A stretch of DNA of 64,000 nucleotides from JALZKA01 sp963734015 (GCA_963734015.1 CAVTFG010000003.1:124001-188000), one strand, 5' to 3'; positions 51,095 through 59,790 are shown, counted from the stretch's first letter. The notes: a model not told the origin generated them from the letters alone. Translations and numbers: made by a program.

Positions 51095-52099
51095 GTGAAG
51101 AGGGTCATGCCGCGCCTCGTGGTGGCGTTGGCGGCCGGGACGGCGGCCGCGTTGGTGGCGATCGTCGTGGCGAACGGAGAGTCCAACCGCGCGGAGCGGC
51201 GCGGGGGCGGCAGCTGGGACTCGACCCTCGCGCAGAGCCCGTTCGAGCGCAGCGAGGTCGGAGCCGCGCGGGTGGGCGACCGGATCTACGTGGTCGGCGG
51301 GTTCTTGGCGGACGGCAGGACCACGGGCCGCATGGCGGCCTACGACATCTCCGAGGACGAGTGGCGGACGCGCCGTTCGCTGCCGAGGCCGGCGAACCAC
51401 CCGGGCGTCACTTCGCTGAACGGCAAGCTCTACGTGCTGGGCGGGCAGCGTGGCCTCGACAAGACCCGCAGCGACGCGCTCTGGCGCTACACGCCCGGGA
51501 CGAACCGCTGGAAGCGGCTGCCCGACGCGCCGACGGCCCGCGCCGCGATGGGCTTCGTGGCCCACGGCGGCAAGCTCTACGCCGCCGGCGGGCAGACCAA
51601 GGGCAACTTCGAGCTCCGTCGCCTCGAGGTCTACGACATCTCGAAGCGGAGGTGGCGACACCGCGCGGCCATGCCGACGGGCCGCAACCATCTGACCGCG
51701 GTATTCACCCGGGGGGCGCTGTGGGCGATCGGCGGGCGCCACACCGGCGGCCAGAACCTGGCGACGGTCGAGCGCTACCGCCCGGCCGCGAACGACTGGG
51801 GATCCGCCCCCGCTCTCAACGTCGCCCGCAGCGGCATCGCCTCGGTGGTCGCCCGGCAGTCGATCGTCGTCTTCGGCGGCGAGGACCTCGGCCCCGGCGG
51901 CAGCACGATCCCGCAGGTCGAGCGACTCCCGTTCACGGACCTCGACGGCCCGTGGCAGCTGATCGAGTCGATGCCGGCGCCCCGCCACGGCCTCGGCGGC
52001 GCGGCCAAGGACGGCTTCGTCTACGCGCTCGAGGGCGGGCCGCAACCCGGCCTCAGCGTGTCGAACCTGGTTGAGCGCCTGGACGTCTCCGGTCTGTAG
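51095..52099 (+). CDS. Secreted or anchored kelch-repeat beta-propeller protein
   Basis: A 334-residue propeller protein. N-terminal anchor or signal (LVVALAAGTAAALVAIVVAN), then about six kelch blades with the pattern GG followed by Y and W (IYVVGGFLADGRTTGRMAAY, LYVLGGQRGLDKTRSDALW, LYAAGGQTKGNFELRRLEVY, LWAIGGRHTGGQNLATVERY). Exported and probably a binding protein. Ligand unknown. Confidence 0.9.
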   Translation: MKRVMPRLVVALAAGTAAALVAIVVANGESNRAERRGGGSWDSTLAQSPFERSEVGAARVGDRIYVVGGFLADGRTTGRMAAYDISEDEWRTRRSLPRPANHPGVTSLNGKLYVLGGQRGLDKTRSDALWRYTPGTNRWKRLPDAPTARAAMGFVAHGGKLYAAGGQTKGNFELRRLEVYDISKRRWRHRAAMPTGRNHLTAVFTRGALWAIGGRHTGGQNLATVERYRPAANDWGSAPALNVARSGIASVVARQSIVVFGGEDLGPGGSTIPQVERLPFTDLDGPWQLIESMPAPRHGLGGAAKDGFVYALEGGPQPGLSVSNLVERLDVSGL

Positions 52100-52125
52100 A
52101 TCGGCCGGGTCCTTGACAGCTTCTG

Positions 52126-52131
52126 CATACT
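52126..52131 (+). promoter_or_regulatory. -10 hexamer (CATACT) of the UBP zinc-finger gene
   Basis: CATACT ends 9 bases before ATG 52141. CCGGAG abuts the ATG and may act as a weak ribosome site. Confidence 0.4.
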
Positions 52132-52140
52132 GAGCCGGAG

Positions 52141-52452
52141 ATGGCCGGTTGCACGCACCTCGACCACGTGAAGCTCACCGAGCTTCCCGAGTCGGTCGAG
52201 GGCTGCGAGGACTGCCTCGCGACCGGGGATAAGTGGCTCCACCTCCGCATCTGCCTGGAGTGCGGGCACGTCGGCTGCTGCGACGACTCCCCGAACCACC
52301 ACGCGACCGCGCACGCCAGGGAGAGCGGCCACCCGATCATCCGCTCGCTCCAGCCCGGGGAGGAGTGGGCATGGTGCTTCGAGGACGAGGTGGCGCTGGT
52401 CCTGCCAAACGTGCGCGGCGAGACCCGCATCCCGCCCTCACCGCTGGGCTGA
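52141..52452 (+). CDS. UBP-type zinc-finger protein
   Basis: A 103-residue protein made of one zf-UBP domain, known from eukaryotic deubiquitinases where it binds the free C-terminus of ubiquitin; stand-alone bacterial copies are common in actinobacteria. Ligands are visible in GCTHLDHVK, EGCEDCLATGDKWLHLRICL, CGHVGCCDDSPNHHATAHA and SGHPIIRSL. It is followed two bases later by the MsrP-like gene, so a role with this redox pair is likely but undefined. Confidence 0.93.
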   Translation: MAGCTHLDHVKLTELPESVEGCEDCLATGDKWLHLRICLECGHVGCCDDSPNHHATAHARESGHPIIRSLQPGEEWAWCFEDEVALVLPNVRGETRIPPSPLG

Positions 52453-52454
52453 GC

Positions 52455-53069
52455 ATGGCCGGGGGCTTCGTCTCACGCGGTTTCGGGGGATTGAGGCGCA
52501 CCCCCGACGAGTACGCGGACCGGCTGCCCCCGGGCCAGTACTACGAGCGGGGCTTCCCGGTGCTGACCGCCGGCCCGACCCCCGACGTGGCCCGCGAGGA
52601 GTGGGGCTTCCGCGTCGACGGCATGGTTGCCGAGGAGCGCGAGTGGACCTGGAGTGAGTTCGGCGCGCTCGAGTTCGAGGAGGTCCCCTGCGACATCCAC
52701 TGCGTCACCTCGTGGTCGAAGCTCGGCACCAGCTTCCGCGGCGTCTCGCTCGACACCCTCCTCGAGGCTGCCGAGCCGCTCGGCGCGTACGCGATGGCCT
52801 ACTCGTACGGCGGCTACACCACCAACCTCGCCGTGGAGGACCTGACCGACGGCAAGGCCTGGGTCGTGACCGAGCACGAGGGCGAGGCGCTACCGCGCGA
52901 GCACGGCGGGCCGGCGCGGCTGCTGGTGCCGCACCTCTACTTCTGGAAGAGCGCCAAGTGGATCGCCGGCCTGCGGGTGATGGACCACGACGAGCCCGGC
53001 TTCTGGGAGGCGAACGGCTACCACAACCGCGGCGACCCCTGGAAGGAGGAGCGCTATTGGACGGACTAG
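52455..53069 (+). CDS. MsrP/YedY-like sulfite-oxidase-fold molybdopterin protein
   Basis: Moco oxidoreductase of 204 residues lacking the C-terminal Ig domain. FRVDGMVAEEREWTWSEF, the Cys ligand in CDIHCVTSWSKLGTSFRGVS, and YSYGGYTTNLAVEDL are family features. MsrP repairs methionine sulfoxide in the periplasm, but no signal peptide is present here, so a cytosolic role is likely. The adjacent ferredoxin-reductase-like gene is the probable electron donor. Confidence 0.92.
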   Translation: MAGGFVSRGFGGLRRTPDEYADRLPPGQYYERGFPVLTAGPTPDVAREEWGFRVDGMVAEEREWTWSEFGALEFEEVPCDIHCVTSWSKLGTSFRGVSLDTLLEAAEPLGAYAMAYSYGGYTTNLAVEDLTDGKAWVVTEHEGEALPREHGGPARLLVPHLYFWKSAKWIAGLRVMDHDEPGFWEANGYHNRGDPWKEERYWTD

Positions 53070-53074
53070 CAGCG

Positions 53075-53788
53075 ATGAGCGACGTTTCCCAACGCGCTCC
53101 GGGGCGTTGGCAGATCGCCACTGTCAGCCGGATCAAGGAGGAGACGCCCAGGGTCAAGTCGTTCCGGTTCGACCTGCCGATGTGGATGCCGCACCTGCCG
53201 GGCCAGCACTACGACGTTCGCCTCACGGCACCCGACGGGTACCAGGCGCAGCGCTCGTACTCGGTCGCGTCCTCGCCGCTCGATGAGGGGGAGGTCGAGC
53301 TGACGATCGACCGGCTCGCCGATGGCGAGGTGTCACCGTACTTTCACGACGTCGTGGTCGAGGGGGACCAAGTCGAGGTGCGCGGCCCCTTCGCCTCCTA
53401 CTTCGTCTGGCGCGGGGAGGAGCCCGCGCTCCTGGTTGGCGGCGGCTCGGGCGTGGTGCCGCTGATGGCGATGCTCCGCCACCGGCGGCGCACGATGCCC
53501 GACCTCCCGATGCGCCTCGTCTACTCGGTGCGCAACGCCGACGACGTGATCTACGCAGACGAGCTGGGCGACGACGCGATCGTGACCTACACCCGCGAGG
53601 CGCCCGACGAGTGGTCGGGACACACCGGGCGGATCGACGCCGGGCTGATCGCCGATGCGCTGCCGGAGCGGCAGATCGCGTTCGTCTGCGGCTCGAACGG
53701 CTTCGTCGAGGCTGCGACGCGGCTCCTGATCGAATCGGGCTGCGACGCGGCGAGGATCCGGACCGAGCGCTTCGGCCCCACCGGCTAG
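53075..53788 (+). CDS. Ferredoxin-NADP reductase-family flavoprotein
   Basis: FNR-type reductase of 237 residues, FAD domain (about 10-105) then NAD(P) domain. FAD motif QRSYSVASSP, and LLVGGGSGVVPLMAMLRHR and AFVCGSNGFVEAATRLL mark the nucleotide-binding site. There is no 2Fe-2S domain, so it would pass electrons directly. ATG 53075 lies 5 bases after the MsrP-like stop; TTG 53057 in the same frame is less likely. Forms a unit with the UBP finger and MsrP-like protein. Confidence 0.92.
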   Translation: MSDVSQRAPGRWQIATVSRIKEETPRVKSFRFDLPMWMPHLPGQHYDVRLTAPDGYQAQRSYSVASSPLDEGEVELTIDRLADGEVSPYFHDVVVEGDQVEVRGPFASYFVWRGEEPALLVGGGSGVVPLMAMLRHRRRTMPDLPMRLVYSVRNADDVIYADELGDDAIVTYTREAPDEWSGHTGRIDAGLIADALPERQIAFVCGSNGFVEAATRLLIESGCDAARIRTERFGPTG

Positions 53789-53833
53789 CGCCAGACGGGG
53801 GTTAACCGCACTGAACGGATCCGGCTCGCGGTT

Positions 53834-53839
53834 TAGGGT
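53834..53839 (+). promoter_or_regulatory. -10 hexamer (TAGGGT) of the second MMPL gene
   Basis: TAGGGT ends 9 bases before TTG 53849, without a ribosome site between. Confidence 0.4.
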
Positions 53840-53848
53840 GCCCTCGCT

Positions 53849-56073
53849 TTGAACTCGCTGGCCAGATTCGTCTCCGGAAAGCGCGGGAAGTTCGTCGTCC
53901 TCGCAATCTGGATCGTCGCCTTCATCGCCCTGACGCCACTGGGCTCGAAACTGGCCGACGAGACCCAGGACGACACCGCTTCGTTCCTGCCGGAGAGCGC
54001 CGAGTCGACCGAGGTCGTCGAGCTCCTCGACTCCGAGTTCGACTCCGGGAGAGACCACCCAGGGGCTGATCGTCTACCAGCGCGACGGCGGGCTCACCGA
54101 CGCCGACAAGCAGAAGATCGCCGACGACGCCGAGGCCGTGGAGGCGCTCCCCGACGAGGAGCTGCCGCTGGTGCGCCCGCCGGTGACGCCGTTCCCGGAG
54201 GCCGGGGCCGCGGGAGGAGCGACCGAGCCGGGACGAAGCCGCCGCGGCCGAGGCCCCCACGGCCGTCTCCGAGGACGGCAGCCTCGCGTTCACCACGCTC
54301 ATCGTCCCCACCGACTTCGAGAACGCGGCCGACTGGGGCAAGGCGGTGCGCGACACGACCGGCGACGAGGCCGACGGGATGCGCATCTTCCTCACCGGTG
54401 ACCTCGGGTTCTCGGTCGACGCCGAGGAGGTCTTCGGCGAGCTGGACGCGAGGCTCCTGATCGTGACGGCGCTGCTCGTGCTGTTCCTGCTCGGGGCGAT
54501 CTACCGCGCCGTGCTGGTGGCGCTGACCCCGCTCGTCGTCGTCTTCTTCGCGTACACGGTGGCGACCGCGTTCGTCTACCTCTACGCCGACTCCGGCGCG
54601 ACCGTCTCCTCGAACGGCACCTCGATCCTGATCGTCCTGATGTTCGGGATCACGACCGACTACTGCCTGCTCCTGGTGTCGCGTTACCGCGAGGAGCTCC
54701 ACTGGATCGAGGACAAGCACGACGCGATGGCGCGCGCCGTGAGCCGCACCGGGCCCACGATCCTCGCCTCTGGGTTGACCGTCGCCCTGGCGATGCTCAC
54801 CCTCACCCTCGCCGACGCGCAGCTCACGGCCACGCTCGGGCCCGTGGCGGCGATCGGCGTCTTCGCCGGCATGCTGGCCGGGCTGACGCTGCTGCCGGCG
54901 CTGCTCACGATCTTCGGCCGCAAGGGGTTCTGGCCGCGCTCCGGGACGGTGGAGTACGACCCCGACGCGGAGTGGATCACCCGCCAGGGCGTGTGGAGGC
55001 GGATCGGCGACAAGGTGCTGGAGCGCCCCGGCCCGACCCTCGCCCTCACGGCGCTCGTATTCGTCGCGGGCGCGTTCGGGCTGCTCGCGTGGAAGGTGGA
55101 CTACTCGACCACGAACTTCTTCAAGAAGTCCGTCGAGTCGGTCGAGGGCTTCGAGCTGATGGAGGAGGCGTTCCCGGCCGGCACGCTGGCGCCGACCACG
55201 ATCCTCGTGATCCGCGACGACGGCGAGGCGACCGAGGCCGACGCCCAGGCGGCTGCGGACGCCGTCACCGGCATCGAGCGCGTCGCCTCGGCGACCCCGA
55301 CGCCGAACGTCTCGACCGACGGCACCATGCGAACGGTCGACGTGGTCTTCAAGGGCGACCCCTTCACCCCGGAGGCGTTCGACGCGGTTCCCGAGATGCG
55401 GTCGAGCCTCGACGACCTCGGACCGGGCCTGAGCGCCCTCGTCGGCGGCGGCTCGGCGATCCAGTACGACTTCGACCAGGCGATCGAGTCCGACCTGAAG
55501 CGGATCGTCCCGATCGCCCTGCTCGTGATCGCGATCATCCTCGCGATCCTCCTACGGGCGCTGGTGGCGCCGCTGGTGCTGATCGCGAGCGTGGTCCTCT
55601 CGTTCCTCTGCACGCTCGGGCTCTCGATCCTCTTCATCCGCTTCGTCGTCGGCGACGCCGGCCTCGACGCCTCGATCCCGACCTTCGCGTTCATCTTCCT
55701 GGTGGCACTTGGGATCGACTACACGATCTTCCTGATGGCGCGGGTGCGCGAGGAGGCCCGCACCCACGGGACGCGCGAGGGCATGCTGCGCGCGCTCACG
55801 GCCACCGGCCCCGTGATCACCAGCGCCGGCGTGATCCTGGCGGGCACGTTCTCCGTGCTGATGACGCTTCCGGTCACGTTCACTTTCGACCTCGGGTTCA
55901 TGGTTGCCCTCGGGATCCTGCTGGACACGTTCATCGTGCGGACGATCATGGTCCCGGCCGCTGTCGAGCTGATCGGCGACAAGATCTGGTGGCCCTCGAC
56001 GGCGACCGGGGGAGCGGTGCTGCACGAGGACACGGGCGAGCACCCCACGACGCCTCCCGCGGAAGGCAATTAG
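53849..56073 (+). CDS. MMPL-family RND transporter (second) with two +1 frameshifts
   Basis: MMPL exporter of about 740 residues when corrected. It opens with KFVVLAIWIVAFIALTPL and ends in the second bundle (FAFIFLVALGIDYTIFLMAR), with IVTALLVLFLLGAIYRAVL and LIVLMFGITTDYCLLLVSRY in the first. The frame is broken near 54050 (after FDSG; the next frame reads ETTQGLIVYQRDGGLTDADK) and near 54230 (after GGATEP; the next frame reads DEAAAAEAPTAVSEDGSL). Both are single-base insertions in the first periplasmic loop. Related to but clearly distinct from the exporter at 8669. Confidence 0.87.
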
Positions 56074-56130
56074 GGTCACCCAAGGGCCTCGATCTCGACG
56101 GCATCGAGATGCTGGGAACCTGAAGCAGGC

Positions 56131-56156
56131 GTCACGGGCTCGCGTGCTGTCTCGTC
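56131..56156 (+). promoter_or_regulatory. Probable ECF41-type promoter of the epimerase-sigma unit
   Basis: GTCAC (56131-56135) and CGTC (56153-56156) are 17 bases apart, close to the published ECF41 consensus TGTCACA-N16-CGTC. It precedes the epimerase whose neighbour is an ECF41 sigma factor, which supports autoregulation. Confidence 0.55.
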
Positions 56157-56176
56157 AAGGGGGTAGTGAGACAGCA
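56145..56176 (+). promoter_or_regulatory. Inverted repeat before the epimerase ribosome site
   Basis: TGCTGTCTC (56145-56153) and GAGACAGCA (56168-56176) form a perfect 9-base inverted repeat with a 14-base gap, overlapping the ECF41 -10 and abutting AAAGGAGG. It may be an operator or a leader hairpin that masks the ribosome site. Confidence 0.45.
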
Positions 56177-56189
56177 AAGGAGGCATCCA

Positions 56190-57137
56190 ATGAAGGTGTT
56201 CGTAGCGGGCGCGACCGGCGCCCTGGGAAGCCAGCTCGTGCCGAGGCTCGTCGCCGGCGGGCACGATGTAGTCGGGATGACGCGCTCCGAGCGCAAGGCG
56301 GGAATGATCCAACAGATGGGCGCCACGCCGGCCATCGCCGACGGGCTCGACGCCGAAGCGGTCGGCCGGGCGGTGGGGGAGGCGGAGCCGGAGGTGATCG
56401 TCCACGAACTGACGGCGCTCTCGGGCTCGCTGGACCTCCGGAAGTTCGAGCAGAGCTTCGCGCTCACCAACCGGCTGCGGACCGAGGGGACCGACCACCT
56501 GCTCGCGGCCGCTCGGGCCGTGGGTGCGAAGCGGTTCATCGCCCAGAGCTACGCCGCCTGGACGTACGAGCGGACCGGCGGGCCGATCAAGACCGAAGAC
56601 GATCCGCTCGACCCGGATCCCGTGCCGGCGACGCGCACCACGCTTGACGCGATTCGCTATCTCGAGGCCGCGGTGACCGGCGCCGAGTGGGTCGACGGCC
56701 TGGTCCTGCGCTACGGCGGCTTCTACGGGCCGGGCACGTCGATGAGCCTGAACCCGGACGGCGAGCACGTCGAGATGATCCGCAAGCGGAAGTTCCCGCT
56801 GGTCGGGGAGAGCTCAGGGGTCTGGTCATTGATCCAGATCGACGACGCGGCCGCCGCTACCGTCGCTGCCGTCGAGGGTGGCGCGCCCGGCATCTACAAC
56901 GTGGTCGACGACGAGCCCGCCGTGGCCGCGGACTGGCTGCCGGGCCTCGCCGAGGCGGTGGGCGCCAAGCGCCCTATGCGCGTCCCGCGCTGGCTTGCCA
57001 GGATCATGGCCGGTGAAGCGGCAGTGACAATGATGACCGAGAGCCGAGGCGCCTCGAACGCGAAGGCCAAGCGCGAGTTGGGCTGGACCCCGACGTACCC
57101 GACCTGGCGCGACGGATTCGCGCACGGCCTGGCGTGA
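56190..57137 (+). CDS. NAD(P)-dependent epimerase/dehydratase (ECF41-associated)
   Basis: Extended short-chain dehydrogenase of 315 residues. MKVFVAGATGALGSQLVPRL holds the nucleotide motif; the catalytic Tyr expected in YxxxK is replaced by sequence AQSYAAWTYERTGGPIKTE, so it may be an atypical member. ATG 56190 has AAAGGAGG seven bases upstream. ECF41 sigma genes are typically adjacent to a carboxymuconolactone decarboxylase, oxidoreductase or epimerase, and this gene fills that role. Two bases separate its TGA from the sigma factor. Confidence 0.9.
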   Translation: MKVFVAGATGALGSQLVPRLVAGGHDVVGMTRSERKAGMIQQMGATPAIADGLDAEAVGRAVGEAEPEVIVHELTALSGSLDLRKFEQSFALTNRLRTEGTDHLLAAARAVGAKRFIAQSYAAWTYERTGGPIKTEDDPLDPDPVPATRTTLDAIRYLEAAVTGAEWVDGLVLRYGGFYGPGTSMSLNPDGEHVEMIRKRKFPLVGESSGVWSLIQIDDAAAATVAAVEGGAPGIYNVVDDEPAVAADWLPGLAEAVGAKRPMRVPRWLARIMAGEAAVTMMTESRGASNAKAKRELGWTPTYPTWRDGFAHGLA

Positions 57138-57138
57138 G

Positions 57139-58057
57139 ATGGCGGAGATCGACGAGCTCTACGAGCAGCTGCGCCCGCGGGCGTTCGCGCTCGCGTACCG
57201 GATGCTCGGCAGCGTCAGCGAGGCCGAGGACGTGGTGCAGGAGGCGATGATCCGCCTGCACCGCGTCCTCGACTCGGGCGAGGAGATCGACTCGCCGGCC
57301 GCCTACCTCTCGACGATCACGACCCGGCTCGCGATCGATGAGCTGCGCTCGGCCCGGGCTCGGCGCGAGCGCTACGTCGGCGAATGGCTGCCGGAGCCGC
57401 TCGTGACCGCCGACGAGAACGAGCCCGCGCGACATGCCGAGATGGCCGACTCGCTCTCGCTCGCGTTCCTCACCCTTCTCGAGGACCTGACGCCCGAGCA
57501 GCGGGCGGTGTTCCTCCTGCGCGAGGTCTTCGACTACCCGTACGGCGAGATCGCCGAGATCGTCGGCAAGTCCGAGCCGGCGGCGCGCCAGCTCGCGGTC
57601 CGTGCCCGCGGGCACGTGGGCGAGGGCCGGCAGCGCTTCTCGGCCTCGCGTGACGAGCGCGACGAGCTCGCCCGGCGGTTCTTCGCGGCGACCGAGGAGG
57701 GCGACCTCGAGTCGCTCGAGGAGCTCCTCGCTGAGGACGTCGTCCTCCACGGGGACGGTGGCGGCAAGGCTCCGGCGCTTGCCCGGCCGGTATACGGCAG
57801 GGCGCAGGGCCGCGAAGACGCTGCGCAACTGGGTCCGGGCCGGCGAGAAGTTCGGTGGCTTCGAGCTGCGCCCGACCGAGATCAACGGCCAGCCCGGAGC
57901 GATGACGCTCACCCCTGACGGCCTTGTGATCAGCATCCTGTCGCTCGAGATTGCCGAGGGCCGCATCCAGGCGATCAGGGGGATCGTCAACCCCGACAAG
58001 CTGCGCCACCTGGGTCCCCTCGCCGACGTGAACGCCCTGTTCCGCGGCGGCAGCTAG
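57139..58057 (+). CDS. ECF41-family sigma factor with SnoaL-like C-terminal domain, +1 frameshift near 57806
   Basis: Extracytoplasmic-function sigma factor, 305 residues when corrected. Sigma region 2 (YEQLRPRAFALAYRMLGSV to EDVVQEAMIRLH), the ECF41 motif WLPEPL, and sigma region 4 (LTPEQRAVFLLREVFDYPY) are intact. The SnoaL-like domain contains DGGGK and NPDKL, the other two ECF41 signatures. The frame breaks between these near 57805-57809; removing one base joins RPVYGRA to AAKTLRNWVRAGEKFGG. If the shift were real the regulatory tail would be lost, which in ECF41 alters activity. Confidence 0.88.
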
Positions 58058-58866
58058 GCGGCCGCCGCCGAGCGGGGCGGCGGGAACCTCGCGGGCAGGC
58101 CGACGGCGTCGACCTGGAACAGCTCGATCGGCTCGGGCAGGCCCTGGAAGCGCCAGGACCCGAGGCTCCGCAGGCCGGATCCGTCGGGGAGCGAATCGGC
58201 CACTGCCGAGCGCACCGCGGCCGACGCCACCGTCTGGCCGCCGTGACCGGCGAAACAGATCCGCGCCGCGGCGTGGACCGAGAGCCCGACGTATCCGGTC
58301 TCGGTCAGCGTGGGACGCCCGCGATGCAGGCCGATGCGCAGCCGCACGTCGCTCCCTCCCGGCCACTCCGCCGCCCGCATCCCTCGCTGGATCTCGAGCG
58401 CGGCGTCGAGCGCCGCCGGGGCTCGCTCGAACACTGCGAGCAGATCGTCCCCACGGGCATCCACCTCATGGCCTCCGGCCGCACGCACCGCGGCGCGCAC
58501 CAGGCGGCGCACGTCGGCGAGCAGCGGGCCGTAGTCGTCGCCAAGCCGGGCGAGCAACTCCGTCGAGCCCTCGAGATCGGTCAGGAGGAACGTGACGTCG
58601 CCGGTGGGGAGCTTCCGCTTGCGTTGCAGCTGCGCGTTGATGAAGCCGATCGGCATGATCCCGTGCTTCTTCGCCGCGCTCAGCAGCCTCGTCCGCGCAC
58701 GGTCCCGCGCCGCTTCGTCCTCGAAGGGCACCTGACCGAACCGCGCCAGCGCGGCCCGGACGTGCGCCGCGTCGTGAATGGGCAGCCGGCGCTTGCCGTC
58801 CGAATCGATGTACGCGAAGGCACGATCGGGTAGCTGCGCTCGCTCCCTGGTGCTCAGCCGTGCCAT
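58054..58866 (-). CDS. Class III adenylate/guanylate cyclase with N-terminal helical domain
   Basis: A 270-residue soluble protein. Residues 1-75 form a small helical domain (AFAYIDSDGKRRLPIHDAAHVRAAL, as in DUF6582-like proteins). The cyclase domain starts VTFLLTDLEGSTELLARLGD (first metal Asp) and continues HEVDARGDDLLAVFERAP (second metal Asp). The Lys that selects adenine in canonical cyclases is Asp in EVDARGDD, so substrate specificity cannot be predicted; some relatives are inactive sensors. It converges with the sigma factor, overlapping 4 bases. Confidence 0.88.
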   Translation of the reverse strand: MARLSTRERAQLPDRAFAYIDSDGKRRLPIHDAAHVRAALARFGQVPFEDEAARDRARTRLLSAAKKHGIMPIGFINAQLQRKRKLPTGDVTFLLTDLEGSTELLARLGDDYGPLLADVRRLVRAAVRAAGGHEVDARGDDLLAVFERAPAALDAALEIQRGMRAAEWPGGSDVRLRIGLHRGRPTLTETGYVGLSVHAAARICFAGHGGQTVASAAVRSAVADSLPDGSGLRSLGSWRFQGLPEPIELFQVDAVGLPARFPPPRSAAAA

Positions 58867-58893
58867 CGCTCGATGATCTCACCGCGAGAGGAC

Positions 58894-58899
58894 TAGATT
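58894..58899 (+). promoter_or_regulatory. -10 hexamer (TAGATT) of the DUF2630 gene, apparently leaderless
   Basis: TAGATT ends 7 bases before ATG 58907 with no ribosome site between. Confidence 0.5.
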
Positions 58900-58906
58900 C
58901 TTCGGC

Positions 58907-59149
58907 ATGGACGACTCCACGCTGCGCGACCAGATCGAGAAGCTCGTCGAAGAGGAGCAGGAGCTCCTGCGACACGGCGAGGGCCACGGGCCCGACGAGG
59001 TTCGCCACGAGCGGCTCGCGGAGCTCAAGGTCGAGCTCGACCGCTGCTGGGACCTCCTGCGCCAGCGTGAGGCCCGCGAGGAGTTCAAGCTCGACCCCGA
59101 CGAAGCATCGGTTCGCGACGCGGACACGGTTGAGGGCTACGAGGGATAG
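58907..59149 (+). CDS. DUF2630 protein
   Basis: An 80-residue, highly charged helical protein. IEKLVEEEQELL, LAELKVELDRCWDLLRQREA and the end VRDADTVEGYEG match DUF2630, a family restricted mostly to actinobacteria and close relatives. Function unknown. Confidence 0.92.
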   Translation: MDDSTLRDQIEKLVEEEQELLRHGEGHGPDEVRHERLAELKVELDRCWDLLRQREAREEFKLDPDEASVRDADTVEGYEG

Positions 59150-59166
59150 CGAGCAAGGGAGGCGAG

Positions 59167-59538
59167 ATGATCGAGCGCATCGAGGACATGCCGGCCGGGA
59201 CGATTGGATTCCGCGCCACGGGGAGCGTGACCGGCGACGAGTACCGGGACACGCTGCTGCCGCCGATGCGAGACGCGGCGGAGGCGGGCGACGTGCGGAT
59301 GGTCTTCGTCGCCGGCCCGGACTTCGAGAAGTTCGAGCCCGGCGCGCTCCTGCAGGACACGAAGACCGGGATCACCCTCGGGCTCGGCCATCTCTCGGCT
59401 TGGAAGCGGACGGCGCTGGTGACTGACGTCGAGTGGATCAGGAAGGCGCTCCAGATGTTCGCCTGGATGACCCCCGGCGAGGTGCGCCTCTTCGACCTCG
59501 ACGAGCTCGAAGCGGCCAAGGAGTGGGTCGCGGGCTGA
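59167..59538 (+). CDS. SpoIIAA-like (STAS-fold) protein
   Basis: A 123-residue SpoIIAA-like domain protein (DUF3478 type): GTIGFRATGSVTGDEYRDTL, KFEPGALLQDTKTGITLGLG and FAWMTPGEVRLFDLDELEAA. Such proteins adopt a STAS-like fold, sometimes with lipid or stress links. GGGAGG precedes ATG 59167. Its TGA lies in the same frame as the following small gene. Confidence 0.88.
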   Translation: MIERIEDMPAGTIGFRATGSVTGDEYRDTLLPPMRDAAEAGDVRMVFVAGPDFEKFEPGALLQDTKTGITLGLGHLSAWKRTALVTDVEWIRKALQMFAWMTPGEVRLFDLDELEAAKEWVAG

Positions 59539-59568
59539 GCCTCCCTGCTGATCGAGCTCGACGGGGAG

Positions 59569-59790
59569 GTGGTCGGACTGGCACGTGTTGACAGGCTGGG
59601 CAGCGAGCACGAGGACCCGCAGCTCGACTTTCGCCTGCGCGAGCAGGTCCGCGGCCGCGCCTGGCCGTCGGCCGACGGCGAGATGCTGGACGGGATCGGC
59701 TACGCGATCCTCCGCAGCGACTGGGAGTCCGGGACGACGACCCCGGTGCGGTGGGAGTGGACGGGATCGCCCGCGCGGGAGGAGGCTTGA
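59569..59790 (+). CDS. Small hypothetical protein
   Basis: Unrecognised 73-residue product if translated from GTG 59569: ARVDRLGSEHEDPQLDFRLR and a Trp-rich tail VRWEWTGSPAREE. The same frame is open back to the TGA of the previous gene (LLIELDGEV directly before), so a CTG start at 59545 or 59548 would give a longer N-terminus and fits the sequence better. No domain seen. Confidence 0.5.
   Translation: MVGLARVDRLGSEHEDPQLDFRLREQVRGRAWPSADGEMLDGIGYAILRSDWESGTTTPVRWEWTGSPAREEA

Noticed and set aside
52113..52118. TTGACA at 52113 as -35 of the UBP zinc-finger gene
   Set aside because: Only about 7-9 bases separate it from the CATACT/TACTGA hexamer, too short for a sigma-70 promoter.
53075..53098. 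MSDVSQ start of the ferredoxin-reductase gene as a fourth family-1 element
   Set aside because: Only the first 11 bases match; hairpins, spacing and downstream start codon are absent.
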